Positions 27,407 through 37,711 of a stretch of 56,938 nt of DNA are shown piece after piece. How positions within the stretch are numbered: position 1 is the stretch's first letter; each line of letters starts with the position of its first letter. The DNA is from Photorhabdus khanii NC19. GTDB taxonomy: Bacteria > Pseudomonadota > Gammaproteobacteria > Enterobacterales > Enterobacteriaceae. The DNA lies in assembly GCF_000517265.1 (NCBI RefSeq), contig NZ_AYSJ01000006.1, forward strand, positions 1 to 56,938, read 5' to 3'. Position numbers and translations under genes: made by a program. The notes beneath the pieces are model-generated. The model saw only the letters and a program-made list of their open reading frames with translations. It did no database searches and was not told the DNA's origin.

Positions 27407-29680
27407 ATGCACTCAAACAAAAATAACACTCACCAACATAGCCACCAGCATGGAAGCTGTTGTGGTTCTACTGCCTGCACAGATCAGGCAAAAACCGTTA
27501 GTGAGCATTCACATAACCATGAACATGATAAGTCTTATTCACATGAGCACAACCATTCTCATGGAACACAAGAGACACAAGCGCCTGAGCTTTTAGCAAA
27601 CCAGCGTTTTAGTTGGATTGTTAATGGCATGGATTGCCCAAGCTGCGCCCGCAAAATTGAAACGGCAGTCAGTAAAATTCCAGAAGTGAAACAAGCCAAG
27701 GTTCTATTTGCTACTGAAAAACTGGTCGTGGATGCCGATACAGATATACGTTCAGCAGTTATCAAAGCCGTTAATCAAGCTGGATTTGACTTACACAACC
27801 CAGATTCAAATCAGAAAGCACCAAAAAGCAGCCGTTGGAAAGAATTTACACCGATCATTATTCTTTCACTGATGATGCTAATAAGTTGGGGAATTTCCAA
27901 TGTTAACGCCCCACTTGGTCGCATTGCCTTTATTATCACCACCGTAATTGGATTGGTACCTATTGCCAGCAAAGCCTGGCAGCTAATACGGTCAGGCACA
28001 CCATTCGCTATTGAAACACTGATGAGCGTTGCAGCAATCGGCGCGCTATTTATTGATGCCACCGCCGAAGCGGCGATGGTACTGCTGCTGTTTATGCTTG
28101 GTGAAATGCTGGAATCCTACGCCGCCGGCCGTGCACGTCGAGGGGTGAGTGCATTGATGGCATTGGTCCCGGAAGAAGCGCTGCTGGTAAGAAATGGTGA
28201 GAAAAAAACTGTCCCGGTCGCAGACCTTCGCCCCGGCGACATTATTGAGGTTGCACCAGGCGGACGTTTACCGACTGACGCTGAATTACTCAGTTCATTC
28301 GCCAGCTTTGATGAAAGTGCTCTGACAGGTGAATCCATTCCGGTTGAACGAATACAGGGAGAAAAAGTCCCGGCAGGTTGTCTGTCTGTGGATCGTTCAG
28401 TACAGATGAAAGTGCTGTCTGAACAGGGTAACAACGCCATTGACCGCATCCTGCAACTGATTGAAGAAGCAGAAGAACGCCGCGCACCGATTGAGCGCTT
28501 TATTGATCGTTTCAGCCGGATTTACACGCCGCTGATTATGCTGTTCTCTGCGTTGGTTATTATCATTCCGCCCACTGTATTCAGCCAGCCGTGGGAAACC
28601 TGGATTTACCGTGGCCTTACTTTGCTACTGATTGGTTGCCCTTGTGCTCTGGTGATTTCCACACCAGCCGCAATCACCTCAGCACTTGCAACTGCAACCC
28701 GCAGGGGTGCACTGATTAAAGGTGGTGCAGCACTGGAGCAACTGGGCCGAATCACAACCATCGCCTTTGATAAGACGGGTACACTGACAGCCGGTAAACC
28801 ACAAGTCACTGATGTACAACCAGTAGAAAATATCAACGAATCTCAGCTATTAGCGCTGGCTTCCGCAGTAGAAAGTGGCTCCCATCACCCACTGGCCAAA
28901 GCTATCCTGCAACATACGGAAAGTAAAAACATTAATGTTACTGAAGCTGATCATCGTAAGGCGCTGGCAGGTATTGGTGTTGAAGGTCAGTTAGACGGCA
29001 AACGCATTCTAGTCAGTGCGCCTGGAAAACTGCCAGAAAGCATTTTGTCCGATCGTTGGAAACAGAAAATTGCGCAATTAGAAGATCACGGTAAAACCGT
29101 TGTTGCCGTGATGCATGATGGGCAATTTACCGGCCTTATCGCTATGCAGGATACATTGCGTCAGGATGCAATAGACGCCATTCGTTTACTGAAAGATCAG
29201 GGTATAAAATCAGTGATGCTGACAGGTGATAACCCGCGTGCTGCGACTGCAATTGCGGGTCAGTTAGGAATAGATTTCCACGCTGGATTAATGCCGGAAG
29301 ATAAAGTCAAAGCTGTTATGAAGCTGAATAAAGATCACAACACAATGATGGTCGGTGACGGCATTAATGACGCCCCCGCAATGAAAGCTTCCAGTATCGG
29401 TGTGGCAATGGGAAGTGGTACTGATGTTGCGCTGGAAACCGCAGATGCAGCATTGACTCACAACCGTCTGACCGGTTTGTCGGAAATAATTGCCCTTTCT
29501 CGCGCCACTCACAATAATATTCGCCAGAACATTGCTATTGCGCTGGGGCTAAAAGGGATCTTCCTTGTCACCAGTCTGTTAGGTATTACTGGCCTGTGGA
29601 TGGCAGTACTGGCAGACTCTGGCGCTACCGCCCTTGTGACTGCAAACGCTGTCAGGCTACTGAGCATTAAAGCGAAATAA
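27407..29680 (+). CDS. zntA: Zn(II)/Cd(II)/Pb(II)-exporting P-type ATPase ZntA
   Basis: 757 residues. The N-terminal 55 residues are very His-rich with extra Cys (a metal-binding tail longer than in E. coli), followed by a heavy-metal-associated domain with GMDCPSC (Cys77, Cys80). The P1B-ATPase core has LTGES in the actuator domain, CPC in the metal channel, phosphorylation site DKTGTLT, SGSHHPL and GDGINDAP. It pumps divalent soft metals out of the cytoplasm. GGGGGAG lies just before the ATG, and the ZntR promoter is upstream. Confidence 0.97.
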   Translation: MHSNKNNTHQHSHQHGSCCGSTACTDQAKTVSEHSHNHEHDKSYSHEHNHSHGTQETQAPELLANQRFSWIVNGMDCPSCARKIETAVSKIPEVKQAKVLFATEKLVVDADTDIRSAVIKAVNQAGFDLHNPDSNQKAPKSSRWKEFTPIIILSLMMLISWGISNVNAPLGRIAFIITTVIGLVPIASKAWQLIRSGTPFAIETLMSVAAIGALFIDATAEAAMVLLLFMLGEMLESYAAGRARRGVSALMALVPEEALLVRNGEKKTVPVADLRPGDIIEVAPGGRLPTDAELLSSFASFDESALTGESIPVERIQGEKVPAGCLSVDRSVQMKVLSEQGNNAIDRILQLIEEAEERRAPIERFIDRFSRIYTPLIMLFSALVIIIPPTVFSQPWETWIYRGLTLLLIGCPCALVISTPAAITSALATATRRGALIKGGAALEQLGRITTIAFDKTGTLTAGKPQVTDVQPVENINESQLLALASAVESGSHHPLAKAILQHTESKNINVTEADHRKALAGIGVEGQLDGKRILVSAPGKLPESILSDRWKQKIAQLEDHGKTVVAVMHDGQFTGLIAMQDTLRQDAIDAIRLLKDQGIKSVMLTGDNPRAATAIAGQLGIDFHAGLMPEDKVKAVMKLNKDHNTMMVGDGINDAPAMKASSIGVAMGSGTDVALETADAALTHNRLTGLSEIIALSRATHNNIRQNIAIALGLKGIFLVTSLLGITGLWMAVLADSGATALVTANAVRLLSIKAK

Positions 29681-29866
29681 TGAAATCTGTTTAGCTATAC
29701 AGTGAGTGATTTCTGTAATATCAATAAGGATATGGGTCTTATTCCAAAGGTCAACCCATATCCTGTACTAATAAAACCTATCCCTGCAAGAGCGCATTTA
29801 TTTTGATGTTGTCTATACGATTCACACAATAGAAATCCCCTTTTACATCTATATCTATAGGCATGT

Positions 29867-30121
29867 TCAGCGTTGACTCTCTTTTTTCCGCACCAGATAG
29901 CGATAAGGTGTCTGTTCCGTTTCTTGCGCAACAAGCTGATGCTCCATAAAACGGCAGAAACCGGGAATATCACGCGTGGTTGCCGGATCATCAGCAAGAA
30001 TTAATAACATCTGCCCTGCTTCCATATGACGTACGGTTTTCCGTACCATCATCACAGGTTCAGGACAACGAAGTCCTTGTGTATCAAGAGTCTTATCTGG
30101 ATTGGTAAAAATATCTGGCAT
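29867..30121 (-). CDS. tusA: Sulfur carrier protein TusA
   Basis: An 84-residue SirA/TusA-fold protein that takes persulfide sulfur from IscS and passes it to TusBCD for 2-thiouridine in tRNA. The active Cys19 lies in [10 protein letters not shown], and [13 protein letters not shown] is conserved. Divergent from yhhQ, convergent with zntA, as in E. coli. Confidence 0.96.
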   Translation of the reverse strand: MPDIFTNPDKTLDTQGLRCPEPVMMVRKTVRHMEAGQMLLILADDPATTRDIPGFCRFMEHQLVAQETEQTPYRYLVRKKESQR

Positions 30122-30269
30122 AACTATCTCTGTAATTTCAGGTAACTTATGACGGTGGATTATATTATAAAAAAGCTATCAAAAATTAACTTTACAGGCA
30201 GACATTTTGATTTTTCAGGCAACAGACGTATCATACGAAGCGCCGTCAGCTAAAGCGGCAGCTATTTCA

Positions 30270-30300
30270 TTGGGTTCCCTCACCCCATTATCCAAAAAGG
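30270..30300 (+). ncRNA. PreQ1-I-like riboswitch upstream of yhhQ
   Basis: UGGG (30271-30274) pairs with CCCA (30284-30287). The loop, UUCCCUCAC, carries CCU (30278-30280), which can pair with AGG (30298-30300) after an A-rich stretch to form the H-type pseudoknot of the preQ1-I class. AGG is also the Shine-Dalgarno of yhhQ, seven bases before ATG 30307, so ligand binding would block translation. The ligand fits the gene, a preQ0/preQ1-related transporter. Identified by eye; a covariance-model search was not run. Confidence 0.72.
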
Positions 30301-30306
30301 TATAAT

Positions 30307-30981
30307 ATGCTTTTATTAACTACAACTACGCAGCAGCGAACGACTGCTTTGATTTGGCTTTCGTTATTTCATATCCTGATCATTATTTCCAGTAATTATC
30401 TGGTGCAATTACCTGTCTCTATTTTTGGTTTTCATACCACCTGGGGAGCTTTTACTTTCCCATTTATCTTTCTTGCAACAGATTTGACTGTTCGTATCTA
30501 CGGCGCATCACTGGCAAGGCGAATCATTACTACTGTCATGATCCCTGCATTACTGATCTCTTATATTATTTCAGCTCTCTTCTTCCAAGGAGCGTGGCAA
30601 AAGTTTGCCGCGCTGTCTGAATTCAATCTATTTGTTGCCCGTATCGCTTGTGCCAGCTTTATGGCCTATTCACTTGGACAAATACTGGATGTATACGTCT
30701 TTAACCGCCTGCGCCAAAAACGTAACTGGTGGGTCGCTCCCGCCGTCGCTATGTTCTTTGGCAATCTGCTTGATACTCTTGCCTTCTTCTTTATCGCCTT
30801 CTACCGCAGTACCGATGCCTTCATGGCCGCTAACTGGGTCGAGATTGGGTTAGTGGATTACTGCTTTAAGCTATTAATATGCTTGCTCTTTTTCCTGCCA
30901 GCTTACGGTATTTCACTGAACCTGATTCTGAAGTATTTTTTCGCTTACCCGGCTGGCAATGCTCATATCCAGGTTCGCTGA
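30307..30981 (+). CDS. yhhQ: Queuosine-precursor (preQ0/preQ1) transporter YhhQ
   Basis: A 224-residue inner-membrane protein with about six helices, of the COG1738/YhhQ family that imports the queuosine precursors preQ0 and preQ1. Conserved stretches include FPFIFLATDLTVRIYG (about 52-67) and the FGNLLDTLAFFFIAF segment (about 155-169). An AAGG box precedes ATG 30307, and the riboswitch-like element overlaps that box. Confidence 0.93.
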   Translation: MLLLTTTTQQRTTALIWLSLFHILIIISSNYLVQLPVSIFGFHTTWGAFTFPFIFLATDLTVRIYGASLARRIITTVMIPALLISYIISALFFQGAWQKFAALSEFNLFVARIACASFMAYSLGQILDVYVFNRLRQKRNWWVAPAVAMFFGNLLDTLAFFFIAFYRSTDAFMAANWVEIGLVDYCFKLLICLLFFLPAYGISLNLILKYFFAYPAGNAHIQVR

Positions 30982-31229
30982 TTTTCATCTGCCCGGCAGA
31001 TACCGGGCATAGATCAAAAAAATGCATATTTCCCGCGATAAAACGGGTATAACAACTTTATTTATCCATAATCAACCATTACTTTTTATCATACGGTGTT
31101 AATCTGTTAAGTAATTAAGTACTTTTTTCATCCGAAGCCAATTTCCTGGTCTGTCACATTCTGCTCCCTGTTTGTCAGGAAGATTTATACGGCAAACAGA
31201 CATTGAGTTTCCACAAAAGGAGTATTTTT

Positions 31230-32330
31230 ATGCTGAAAGTTATTCAATCCCCAGCCAAATATATTCAGGGACCTGATGCCCTGCTCCATATCGGTAAATA
31301 CACAAAAACCATCGCCGACCATGTTTTTGTTATTATCGGTAACTCTGCTATGAAACTAGTGGGAGATACTGTTCATAGCAGCCTGGAAGAATCTGATGTT
31401 ACCAGCCATTTTGAAGTGTTTGGCGGTGAATGTAGCCGTAATGAAATTCAGCGCCTGTCTGACATGCTTAAAAAACACGAATGCCAAGCTGTTATTGGTA
31501 TCGGTGGCGGTAAAGTACAAGATACCGCAAAAGTAGTTGCTCACGAATCCAAATTACCTATTCTGATTGCACCGACTATCGCCTCTACTAACGCCCCAAC
31601 CAGCGCTCTCTCTGTTGTTTATACTGATGACGGCGAATATGAGGATTATCTGTTTTTCCCAACCAACCCAGATATTGTACTGCTTGATACCAGTATTATT
31701 GCTAAAGCCCCAACCCGCTTCCTGATTGCCGGAATTGGCGACGCACTGGCAACTTACTTCGAAGCACGCGTCTGTCATGCAGGCCATAAGCCTAGAATGA
31801 CCGGTGGTGGAATATCCCGCACAGCGATGGCTCTTGCCCATCTCTGTTACGAAACTTTATTGGAAGAAGGTTATAAAGCAAAACTGGCTGTTGAGGCAGG
31901 AGTCAGTACACCTGCGGTGGAAAATGTTATCGAAGCCATTACTTATTTGAGTGGCCTGGGCTTTGAAAATACGGGTGTAGCTGCCGCTCATTCCATACAC
32001 AACGGCTTTACCGTATTGGAAGAATGCCACCATATGTATCACGGCGAAAAAGTCGCTTTCGGGGTATTGGTTCAACTAGTGCTGGAAAATAGCACAAATG
32101 AAGAACTGGATACTTTACTTGATTTCTGCGTGCAGGTCGGGCTACCGATTACGTTAGATCAGCTTGGCGTAAAAGATGGTGAAAAACTGAAAGAAAAAGT
32201 GATGGCAGTGGCGGAAGCCAGTTGTGCTGAAGGCGAAACCATTCACAACCTGCCTTTTGAAGTTACACCGGAAAAAGTGTATGCCGCTATTCTTACTGCT
32301 GACCGGATGGGACGCGACTGGCTGTATTAA
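31230..32330 (+). CDS. gldA: Glycerol dehydrogenase
   Basis: A 366-residue zinc enzyme of the iron-containing-type dehydrogenase fold that oxidises glycerol to dihydroxyacetone with NAD+ (and reduces related hydroxycarbonyls in reverse). NAD-binding GIGGGKVQDTAK lies at about 92-103, and zinc ligands are in GIGDALATYFEA (Asp about 171), AAHSIHNG and MYHGEKVAFG. ATG 31230 follows AAAAGGAG and agrees with E. coli GldA (367 aa). A hairpin terminator follows. Confidence 0.95.
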   Translation: MLKVIQSPAKYIQGPDALLHIGKYTKTIADHVFVIIGNSAMKLVGDTVHSSLEESDVTSHFEVFGGECSRNEIQRLSDMLKKHECQAVIGIGGGKVQDTAKVVAHESKLPILIAPTIASTNAPTSALSVVYTDDGEYEDYLFFPTNPDIVLLDTSIIAKAPTRFLIAGIGDALATYFEARVCHAGHKPRMTGGGISRTAMALAHLCYETLLEEGYKAKLAVEAGVSTPAVENVIEAITYLSGLGFENTGVAAAHSIHNGFTVLEECHHMYHGEKVAFGVLVQLVLENSTNEELDTLLDFCVQVGLPITLDQLGVKDGEKLKEKVMAVAEASCAEGETIHNLPFEVTPEKVYAAILTADRMGRDWLY

Positions 32331-32336
32331 ACCAGA

Positions 32337-32369
32337 AAAGAGCGGGGAAACTTCCCGCTCTTATTTTGT
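32337..32369 (+). terminator. gldA terminator
   Basis: AAGAGCGGG pairs with CCCGCTCTT around a short loop, followed by ATTTTG, just after the gldA stop codon. Confidence 0.85.
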
Positions 32370-32454
32370 TCGGACAACCGGAGTTCGGAATGAAAAAGCT
32401 GATAAATAACGCACTGACCAAAACCAGTGCGTCAGATAGACAAATGCGTCGACG

Positions 32455-32886
32455 TTATTCAGGCCAAAAATTCTCATCCAATATTTGCTCAAATGTCCAA
32501 AGGCAGGTTACAGGAAATACATTCTGATTAATCATCGTCTCCTTTTCTGCTAATCGACGAGCAGCAATGTAGGCTTTTTCCAAATGCTCATCCAACTTAT
32601 TTCTCAGACTGGGAGATTCTTTCAAACATTCAGTAGCCTTATCCCTCTGCTCCTCAATAGTCAATTCCCAGCTACGCCCCCGGCGATTTGCCTGATATTT
32701 CCATTTCAACAAGTGTGCGAGTAAAATCTCCAGCCGGGACCGTAGTTCTCTGCGCTCACTTCGCCCCATCGCTTCTATTTCCTCAAGAAGATTTTCAGTA
32801 TCCAGTTGCTCAAGATGACCAGAACGAAGCAAACTTGCCTGCTCCTGCGTCCAGCCATAAAAGTCACTGTCATAACGTGTTGTCAT
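32455..32886 (-). CDS. DUF29 family protein, copy 1
   Basis: A 143-residue soluble, helical and highly charged protein of the DUF29 family. The start MTTRYDSDFYGWTQEQA, the LDTENLLEEIE segment and the LLKW motif are family features; it ends in ILDENFWPE. The function is unknown. ATG 32886 has GGAGG just upstream. It is the downstream copy of a tandem pair; ends match copy 2 while the middle differs. A minus-strand hairpin terminator (CGCACTG...CAGTGCG, 32410-32431) follows. Confidence 0.87.
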   Translation of the reverse strand: MTTRYDSDFYGWTQEQASLLRSGHLEQLDTENLLEEIEAMGRSERRELRSRLEILLAHLLKWKYQANRRGRSWELTIEEQRDKATECLKESPSLRNKLDEHLEKAYIAARRLAEKETMINQNVFPVTCLWTFEQILDENFWPE

Positions 32887-33107
32887 GATTCCTCCATTGG
32901 CATACCAGCTATACAATTGTGTAGCTGATTTAGTCTGTCAAATTATAACCACACCGTCAAAGTAATATATCATCGTTAAAATCGATTAACGGCTCATTTC
33001 CTATAGATTGCAGTGGAAAAATCAACACCGAAGTTTCCTTCGTCTGGAATAATGCATAAAACGCACTGACCAAAGCCAGTGCGTCAAGATAAACAAATGC
33101 GTCGGCG

Positions 33108-33539
33108 TTATTCAGGCCAAAAATTCTCATCCATGATTTGCTCAAACGTCCAGGGGCAAGTTTCAGGGAATACACTGCGTCTAATATTAGTTTCCCGCTC
33201 TGCGGCAATAATGGCATCACCATAAGCATCAGAGAAAATTTCACTAAGTTCTGATCTTAGGCTAGGATTTTTTTTAAGACGGCGAGCTATTTTCCTTCGT
33301 TGCTCTTCAATCGTCAATTTCCAACTTCTGCCTTGCCGTTCAGACTGAAATCGCCATTTTAGAAGGTGGAGAAACAGCACTTCAAGACGAGATTCCAGCT
33401 CGTTTCTTTGGCTATTTCCCATACTTTCTATTTCCTCCGAAAGGTTTTCCGTGTCCAATTGACTCAAATTGCCGGAACGAAGCAAACTTGCCTGCTCCTG
33501 CGTCCAGCCATAAAAGTCACTGTCATAACGTGTTGTCAT
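33108..33539 (-). CDS. DUF29 family protein, copy 2
   Basis: 143 residues, with the first 22 residues nearly identical to copy 1 and the end (TFEQIMDENFWPE) almost so, but with many differences at about 45-120. ATG 33539 again follows GGAGG. It has its own near-identical upstream region and downstream hairpin (33062-33083), so the duplication covered a complete transcription unit. The function is unknown. Confidence 0.87.
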   Translation of the reverse strand: MTTRYDSDFYGWTQEQASLLRSGNLSQLDTENLSEEIESMGNSQRNELESRLEVLFLHLLKWRFQSERQGRSWKLTIEEQRRKIARRLKKNPSLRSELSEIFSDAYGDAIIAAERETNIRRSVFPETCPWTFEQIMDENFWPE

Positions 33540-33774
33540 GGTTCCTCCACTGGCATACCAGCTATACAATTGTGTAGCTGATTTAGTCTGTCAAATTATA
33601 ACCACACCGTCAAAGTAATATATCATCGTTAAAATCGATTAACGGCTCATTTCCTGTGATGACATCCATTTCTCTGTCACAGGAAAACTGCCCATCATGC
33701 ATAACGGCTTTCCAACCAGATTACTAGCTAATAATGTTCTTATCCTAAATAGAACAGGCAAAAAACTGGGTTTT

Positions 33775-33792
33775 TTGTTTGATAAAGAACAA
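33775..33792. promoter_or_regulatory. GlpR-like operator
   Basis: TTGTTTGATAAAGAACAA is an imperfect dyad close to the GlpR consensus (ATGTTCG-WTAW-CGAACAT). It would allow induction of glpTQ by glycerol-3-phosphate. Confidence 0.6.
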
Positions 33793-33837
33793 TAACGAAC
33801 CAAAAACGCTCACCAACAATTAAGTAAAGCTCGTTAT

Positions 33838-33853
33838 TGTGACAGTAGTCACA
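33838..33853. promoter_or_regulatory. CRP site of glpTQ
   Basis: TGTGA-CAGTAG-TCACA is a perfect match to the CRP core palindrome, between the GlpR-like site and glpT. Catabolite control of glpTQ is established in E. coli. Confidence 0.8.
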
Positions 33854-34083
33854 ATTTCATTGGTAAAGTACGTTTTAAAAAGTTAACAAATCACTCAAAA
33901 TCACCGCCAAGGCAAAACGATTTTAACAACTGAGTCTTGTCTCACAGATAGGTTGGGTTATTTCGACTATCATAATTTTCGTTATGGAAAATAATCACTT
34001 ACAAAACCTCTCACTTTCCCATCCGGTGGCATTAGTCAACCGGTGAGTTGTTCACATAACCAAAAAGCCATCGGAGGCAAAAT

Positions 34084-35436
34084 ATGTTAAGTATTTTCAA
34101 GCCGGCGCTTCATAAGCCCCGACTGCCAACACAACAGATAGATCCACTCTATCGTCGCCTACGCTGGCAAATTTTTATGGGTATTTTCCTTGGTTATGCC
34201 GCTTACTATTTAGTAAGGAAGAACTTTGCACTTGCAATGCCTTATCTGATTGAACAAGGTTTTTCCAAAGGAGATCTTGGTTTCGCGCTATCAGGGATCT
34301 CTATCGCATACGGCTTCTCCAAATTCATCATGGGCTCCATATCCGACCGTTCTAACCCGCGAGTCTTTTTACCGGCGGGTCTGATTCTCGCTGCGGCTGT
34401 CATGCTGTTTATGGGCTTTGTACCCTGGGCGACTTCCAGTATCGCTGTTATGTTTGTGCTGCTGTTCATGTGTGGTTGGTTTCAGGGTATGGGTTGGCCT
34501 CCCTGCGGCCGTACTATGGTGCACTGGTGGTCACAGAAAGAACGTGGCGGGATCGTCTCCGTCTGGAACTGTGCGCATAATGTCGGTGGTGGTTTACCTC
34601 CATTATTATTCCTGCTGGGCATGGCGTGGTTTAATGACTGGAAAGCCGCCCTTTATATGCCAGCGTTCGCCGCAATTCTCGTTGCACTGATCGCTTTTGC
34701 CTTAATGCGTGACACACCTCAATCTTGTGGCTTGCCATCAATTGAAGAACATAAAAACGACTACCCGTCTGATTACACAGAGAAAAACGAAGAAGAATTA
34801 ACAGCCAAGCAGATCTTCATGCAGTATGTATTACCGAACAAACTACTGTGGATGGTCGCTATGGCTAACGTGTTTGTTTATCTGCTGCGTTACGGTGTTC
34901 TTGATTGGTCACCAACCTATCTGCGTGAGGTCAAGCATTTCGCACTGGATAAATCTTCATGGGCTTACTTCCTGTACGAATATGCCGGTATCCCAGGTAC
35001 ATTACTGTGTGGCTGGATGTCAGACAAAGTATTTAAAGGTAACCGTGGTGCAACAGGCGTATTCTTTATGACATTAGTCACTATCGCAACTGTCGTATTC
35101 TGGCTGAACCCAGCCGGTAATCCAACTGTAGACATGGCTTGTATGTTGATTATTGGCTTCCTTATCTACGGCCCAGTTATGCTGACAGGTCTGCACGCTC
35201 TTGAGTTGGCACCGAAGAAAGCTGCCGGTACAGCCGCCGGCTTCACTGGCTTATTTGGTTACTTAGGTGGCTCCGTTGCAGCAAGTGCTATCGTCGGCTA
35301 CACCGTTGACTTCTTCGGCTGGGACAGCGGTTTTATGGTGATGATTGGTGGTAGTATCCTGGCCGTTATTCTATTACTGATTGTCATGATCACAGAAAAC
35401 AAACATAAACAGGAATTAGCCCGTCAGTATGGCTAA
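34084..35436 (+). CDS. glpT: Glycerol-3-phosphate/phosphate antiporter
   Basis: A 450-residue MFS antiporter with 12 helices that exchanges external glycerol-3-phosphate for internal phosphate; it also admits fosfomycin. Substrate-site arginines are in [15 protein letters not shown] (about 39-53, Arg45) and the second half (about Arg269 in [13 protein letters not shown]). [19 protein letters not shown] is a family signature. Similar over its whole length to E. coli GlpT (452 aa). Followed by glpQ. Confidence 0.97.
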   Translation: MLSIFKPALHKPRLPTQQIDPLYRRLRWQIFMGIFLGYAAYYLVRKNFALAMPYLIEQGFSKGDLGFALSGISIAYGFSKFIMGSISDRSNPRVFLPAGLILAAAVMLFMGFVPWATSSIAVMFVLLFMCGWFQGMGWPPCGRTMVHWWSQKERGGIVSVWNCAHNVGGGLPPLLFLLGMAWFNDWKAALYMPAFAAILVALIAFALMRDTPQSCGLPSIEEHKNDYPSDYTEKNEEELTAKQIFMQYVLPNKLLWMVAMANVFVYLLRYGVLDWSPTYLREVKHFALDKSSWAYFLYEYAGIPGTLLCGWMSDKVFKGNRGATGVFFMTLVTIATVVFWLNPAGNPTVDMACMLIIGFLIYGPVMLTGLHALELAPKKAAGTAAGFTGLFGYLGGSVAASAIVGYTVDFFGWDSGFMVMIGGSILAVILLLIVMITENKHKQELARQYG

Positions 35437-35476
35437 TCACTGTCACTAAACTGTGATATATCACTGATAATATAAC

Positions 35477-35509
35477 AAGCCGCGATATTATTTATGCCGC
35501 GGCTTTTCA
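35477..35509 (+). terminator. Hairpin between glpT and glpQ
   Basis: AAGCCGCG pairs with CGCGGCTT, followed by TTTT-like sequence. It could terminate part of the glpT transcripts or stabilise their 3' ends. Confidence 0.7.
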
Positions 35510-35615
35510 ATTTGTAAACTAAGAGATTGCCAGCAAGCAGCATTATTAATATAACAAGACAAGCAGCTTAATAGGATTGATTTTTACCTCATCGCTAAAA
35601 CGGAGAAAAAACAAT

Positions 35616-36692
35616 ATGCAAACTCCAATCAAAACAATAGTCACAGGCATGATTTTAGCATCATCTATTTCGGTCATAGCGCAGGCGGCAGATAAGATTG
35701 TTATCGCTCATCGCGGTGCAAGCGGATACTTACCGGAACATACCCTGCCTGCTAAAGCTATGGCTTACGCCGAGGGTGCTGATTATCTGGAACAAGACTT
35801 GGTTATGACTAAAGATAACGAGCTGGTGGTATTACATGATCATTACCTTGATCGTGTGACTGACGTTGCAAATAAGTTTCCTGACCGAGCCCGTCAGGAC
35901 GGCCGTTACTATGCCATTGATTTTACCCTGCCTGAAATCAAATCACTGAAATTCACAGAAGGCTTTGATATCAAAAATGACCAACAGATACAAAGCCATG
36001 CAAACCGTTTCCCGATGTGGAAATCTGATTTTCGGATCCACACTTTTCAGGAAGAGATTGAGTTTGTTCAAGGGTTGAATAAATCAACGGGTAAAAATAT
36101 CGGTATCTACTCTGAAATCAAAGCACCGTGGTTCCATCGGCAAGAGGGCAAAGATATTTCCACTCAGGTGCTGGCAGTATTGAAAGAATATGGTTACACC
36201 AAGAAAAGCGATAAAGTTTATCTGCAATGTTTTGATGCCAACGAACTCAAGCGGATTAAAAACGAGCTTGAACCTAAGCTGGGCATGGATTTGAAACTGG
36301 TTCAACTTATCGCCTATACCAACTGGAATGAAACCTATGAACAAAAATCAAACGGCAAATGGGTAAATTACAGCTATGATTGGATGTTCAAACCAGGGGC
36401 AATGAAAGAAGTGGCACAATATGCCGATGGTATTGGCCCTGATTACCATATGGTTATATCGGAAGATTCCACACCAACCAATATTAAATTAACCGGTATG
36501 GTGAAAGATGCCCACGCTAATAATATGGAAGTCCATCCATACACCATTCGGGTTGATGCACTTCCTAAATATGCCACCAACGGCGATCAACTTTTCGATA
36601 TTATTTATAACCAAGCGGATGTAGACGGCGTATTTACCGATTTTCCTGATTTAGGTGTGAAATTCCTACAAAAACAGCATCAACATAAGTGA
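35616..36692 (+). CDS. glpQ: Periplasmic glycerophosphodiester phosphodiesterase
   Basis: 358 residues, the E. coli GlpQ length. A signal peptide of about 25 residues ends at AQA. The enzyme hydrolyses glycerophosphodiesters from phospholipid breakdown to glycerol-3-phosphate for GlpT. Catalytic and Ca-binding residues are visible in IAHRGASGYLPEHT, GADYLEQDLVMTKD and VLHDHYLDR. ATG 35616 has GGAG about ten bases upstream and begins the signal peptide; the upstream in-frame ATG is rejected. Confidence 0.96.
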   Translation: MQTPIKTIVTGMILASSISVIAQAADKIVIAHRGASGYLPEHTLPAKAMAYAEGADYLEQDLVMTKDNELVVLHDHYLDRVTDVANKFPDRARQDGRYYAIDFTLPEIKSLKFTEGFDIKNDQQIQSHANRFPMWKSDFRIHTFQEEIEFVQGLNKSTGKNIGIYSEIKAPWFHRQEGKDISTQVLAVLKEYGYTKKSDKVYLQCFDANELKRIKNELEPKLGMDLKLVQLIAYTNWNETYEQKSNGKWVNYSYDWMFKPGAMKEVAQYADGIGPDYHMVISEDSTPTNIKLTGMVKDAHANNMEVHPYTIRVDALPKYATNGDQLFDIIYNQADVDGVFTDFPDLGVKFLQKQHQHK

Positions 36693-36733
36693 GACAGATG
36701 CAAGCAGGGCGTCTTAATCAACGCCCTGTTGTT

Positions 36734-37711
36734 TTATGCCTTATTTACCGAAAAGGCAATGACATCACTGAGCCTTTCTGCACCTAAAGCCAGCATCACC
36801 AGACGATCAACACCAAGCGCCACACCGGCACACTCAGGTATCCCCTGTTTCAGAGCGCCAATCAAGTTTTCATCAATCGGCCGGACAGGTAAACCCAGCT
36901 CCGCACGTTTACGGTTATCCTGTTCAAAACGCTGACGTTGTTCATCACCATCAGTCAGTTCACGGAAACCATTTGCCAGCTCAACACCTTTGAAATAGAC
37001 TTCAAAACGCTCTGCAACCCGATGATCTTCTTTACTGATTTCCGCCAAAGAAGCTTGAGAAGCAGGAAAATGGTAGATAAAAGTTGGCTTTTCAGTACCA
37101 ATATGCGGTTCAACACCGACGGCAAACAAAAGTTGCAACAAAATATCCCGATCTTCCTCTGTATCAGCAATATTGCTCAGATCCAGTTTAGCGGCTACTT
37201 CACGCAATTTTTCTTTCTCTGCGGACAACGGGTCAATATCCAGATAACGCAGAAAAGCCTGCTGATAAGAGAGTGGCTCTGCACTTTCACAGTCCAAAAT
37301 CTGCTGAAGTAAGTCATCAACCTCATTTATCAGACGATACATATCATAGTGAGGCCGATACCATTCCAGCATGGTAAATTCAGGATTATGATAACGACCC
37401 GCTTCTTCATTACGGAAGCAGCGGCTGATCTGATAAATAGGGCCACTTCCTGCCGCCAGCAGGCGTTTCATGTGAAATTCCGCACTTGTCATCAGATATA
37501 GAGTCATGCCATCTGCGGCGCCTGGACCAACAAACTCTGTCTGAAAAGAAAACAATTGAATATCAGTCACTGTAGACTGCCCCATCGCAGGTGTTTCAAC
37601 TTCTAGTACCCCACGTTCTGCGAAAAAGCGTCGTATTTCTGCTAAAATAGCCGCCCGTTTCAACAAGTTGGCGATAGGTGCACTTGGCTGCCAGTTTGCT
37701 GTTTCGCTCAT
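36734..37711 (-). CDS. epmA: EF-P beta-lysylation protein EpmA
   Basis: A 325-residue LysRS-like enzyme without anticodon domain that attaches (R)-beta-lysine to Lys34 of EF-P. Class II synthetase motifs are present: [20 protein letters not shown] (motif 2) and [15 protein letters not shown] (motif 3). ATG 37711 gives exactly the E. coli length; the longer frame to 37771 has no support. Its partners efp and epmB lie at 42.8-44.5 kb in this window. Confidence 0.97.
   Translation of the reverse strand: MSETANWQPSAPIANLLKRAAILAEIRRFFAERGVLEVETPAMGQSTVTDIQLFSFQTEFVGPGAADGMTLYLMTSAEFHMKRLLAAGSGPIYQISRCFRNEEAGRYHNPEFTMLEWYRPHYDMYRLINEVDDLLQQILDCESAEPLSYQQAFLRYLDIDPLSAEKEKLREVAAKLDLSNIADTEEDRDILLQLLFAVGVEPHIGTEKPTFIYHFPASQASLAEISKEDHRVAERFEVYFKGVELANGFRELTDGDEQRQRFEQDNRKRAELGLPVRPIDENLIGALKQGIPECAGVALGVDRLVMLALGAERLSDVIAFSVNKA

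Larger units (their letters stand above)
32405..33653. repeat. Tandem duplication, unit about 653 bp, carrying the DUF29 genes
   Basis: The hairpin, coding ends and about 110 bases of upstream DNA (32880-32996 and 33533-33649) recur at an offset of 653 bases. The upstream blocks are nearly identical, the gene centres much less so. Confidence 0.9.
33570..34083. other. glpT upstream regulatory region
   Basis: No gene is visible. A copy of the DUF29 upstream repeat occupies the left end, and CRP and GlpR sites the centre. The last 230 bases form the glpT leader with a GGAGG box before ATG 34084. Confidence 0.6.
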
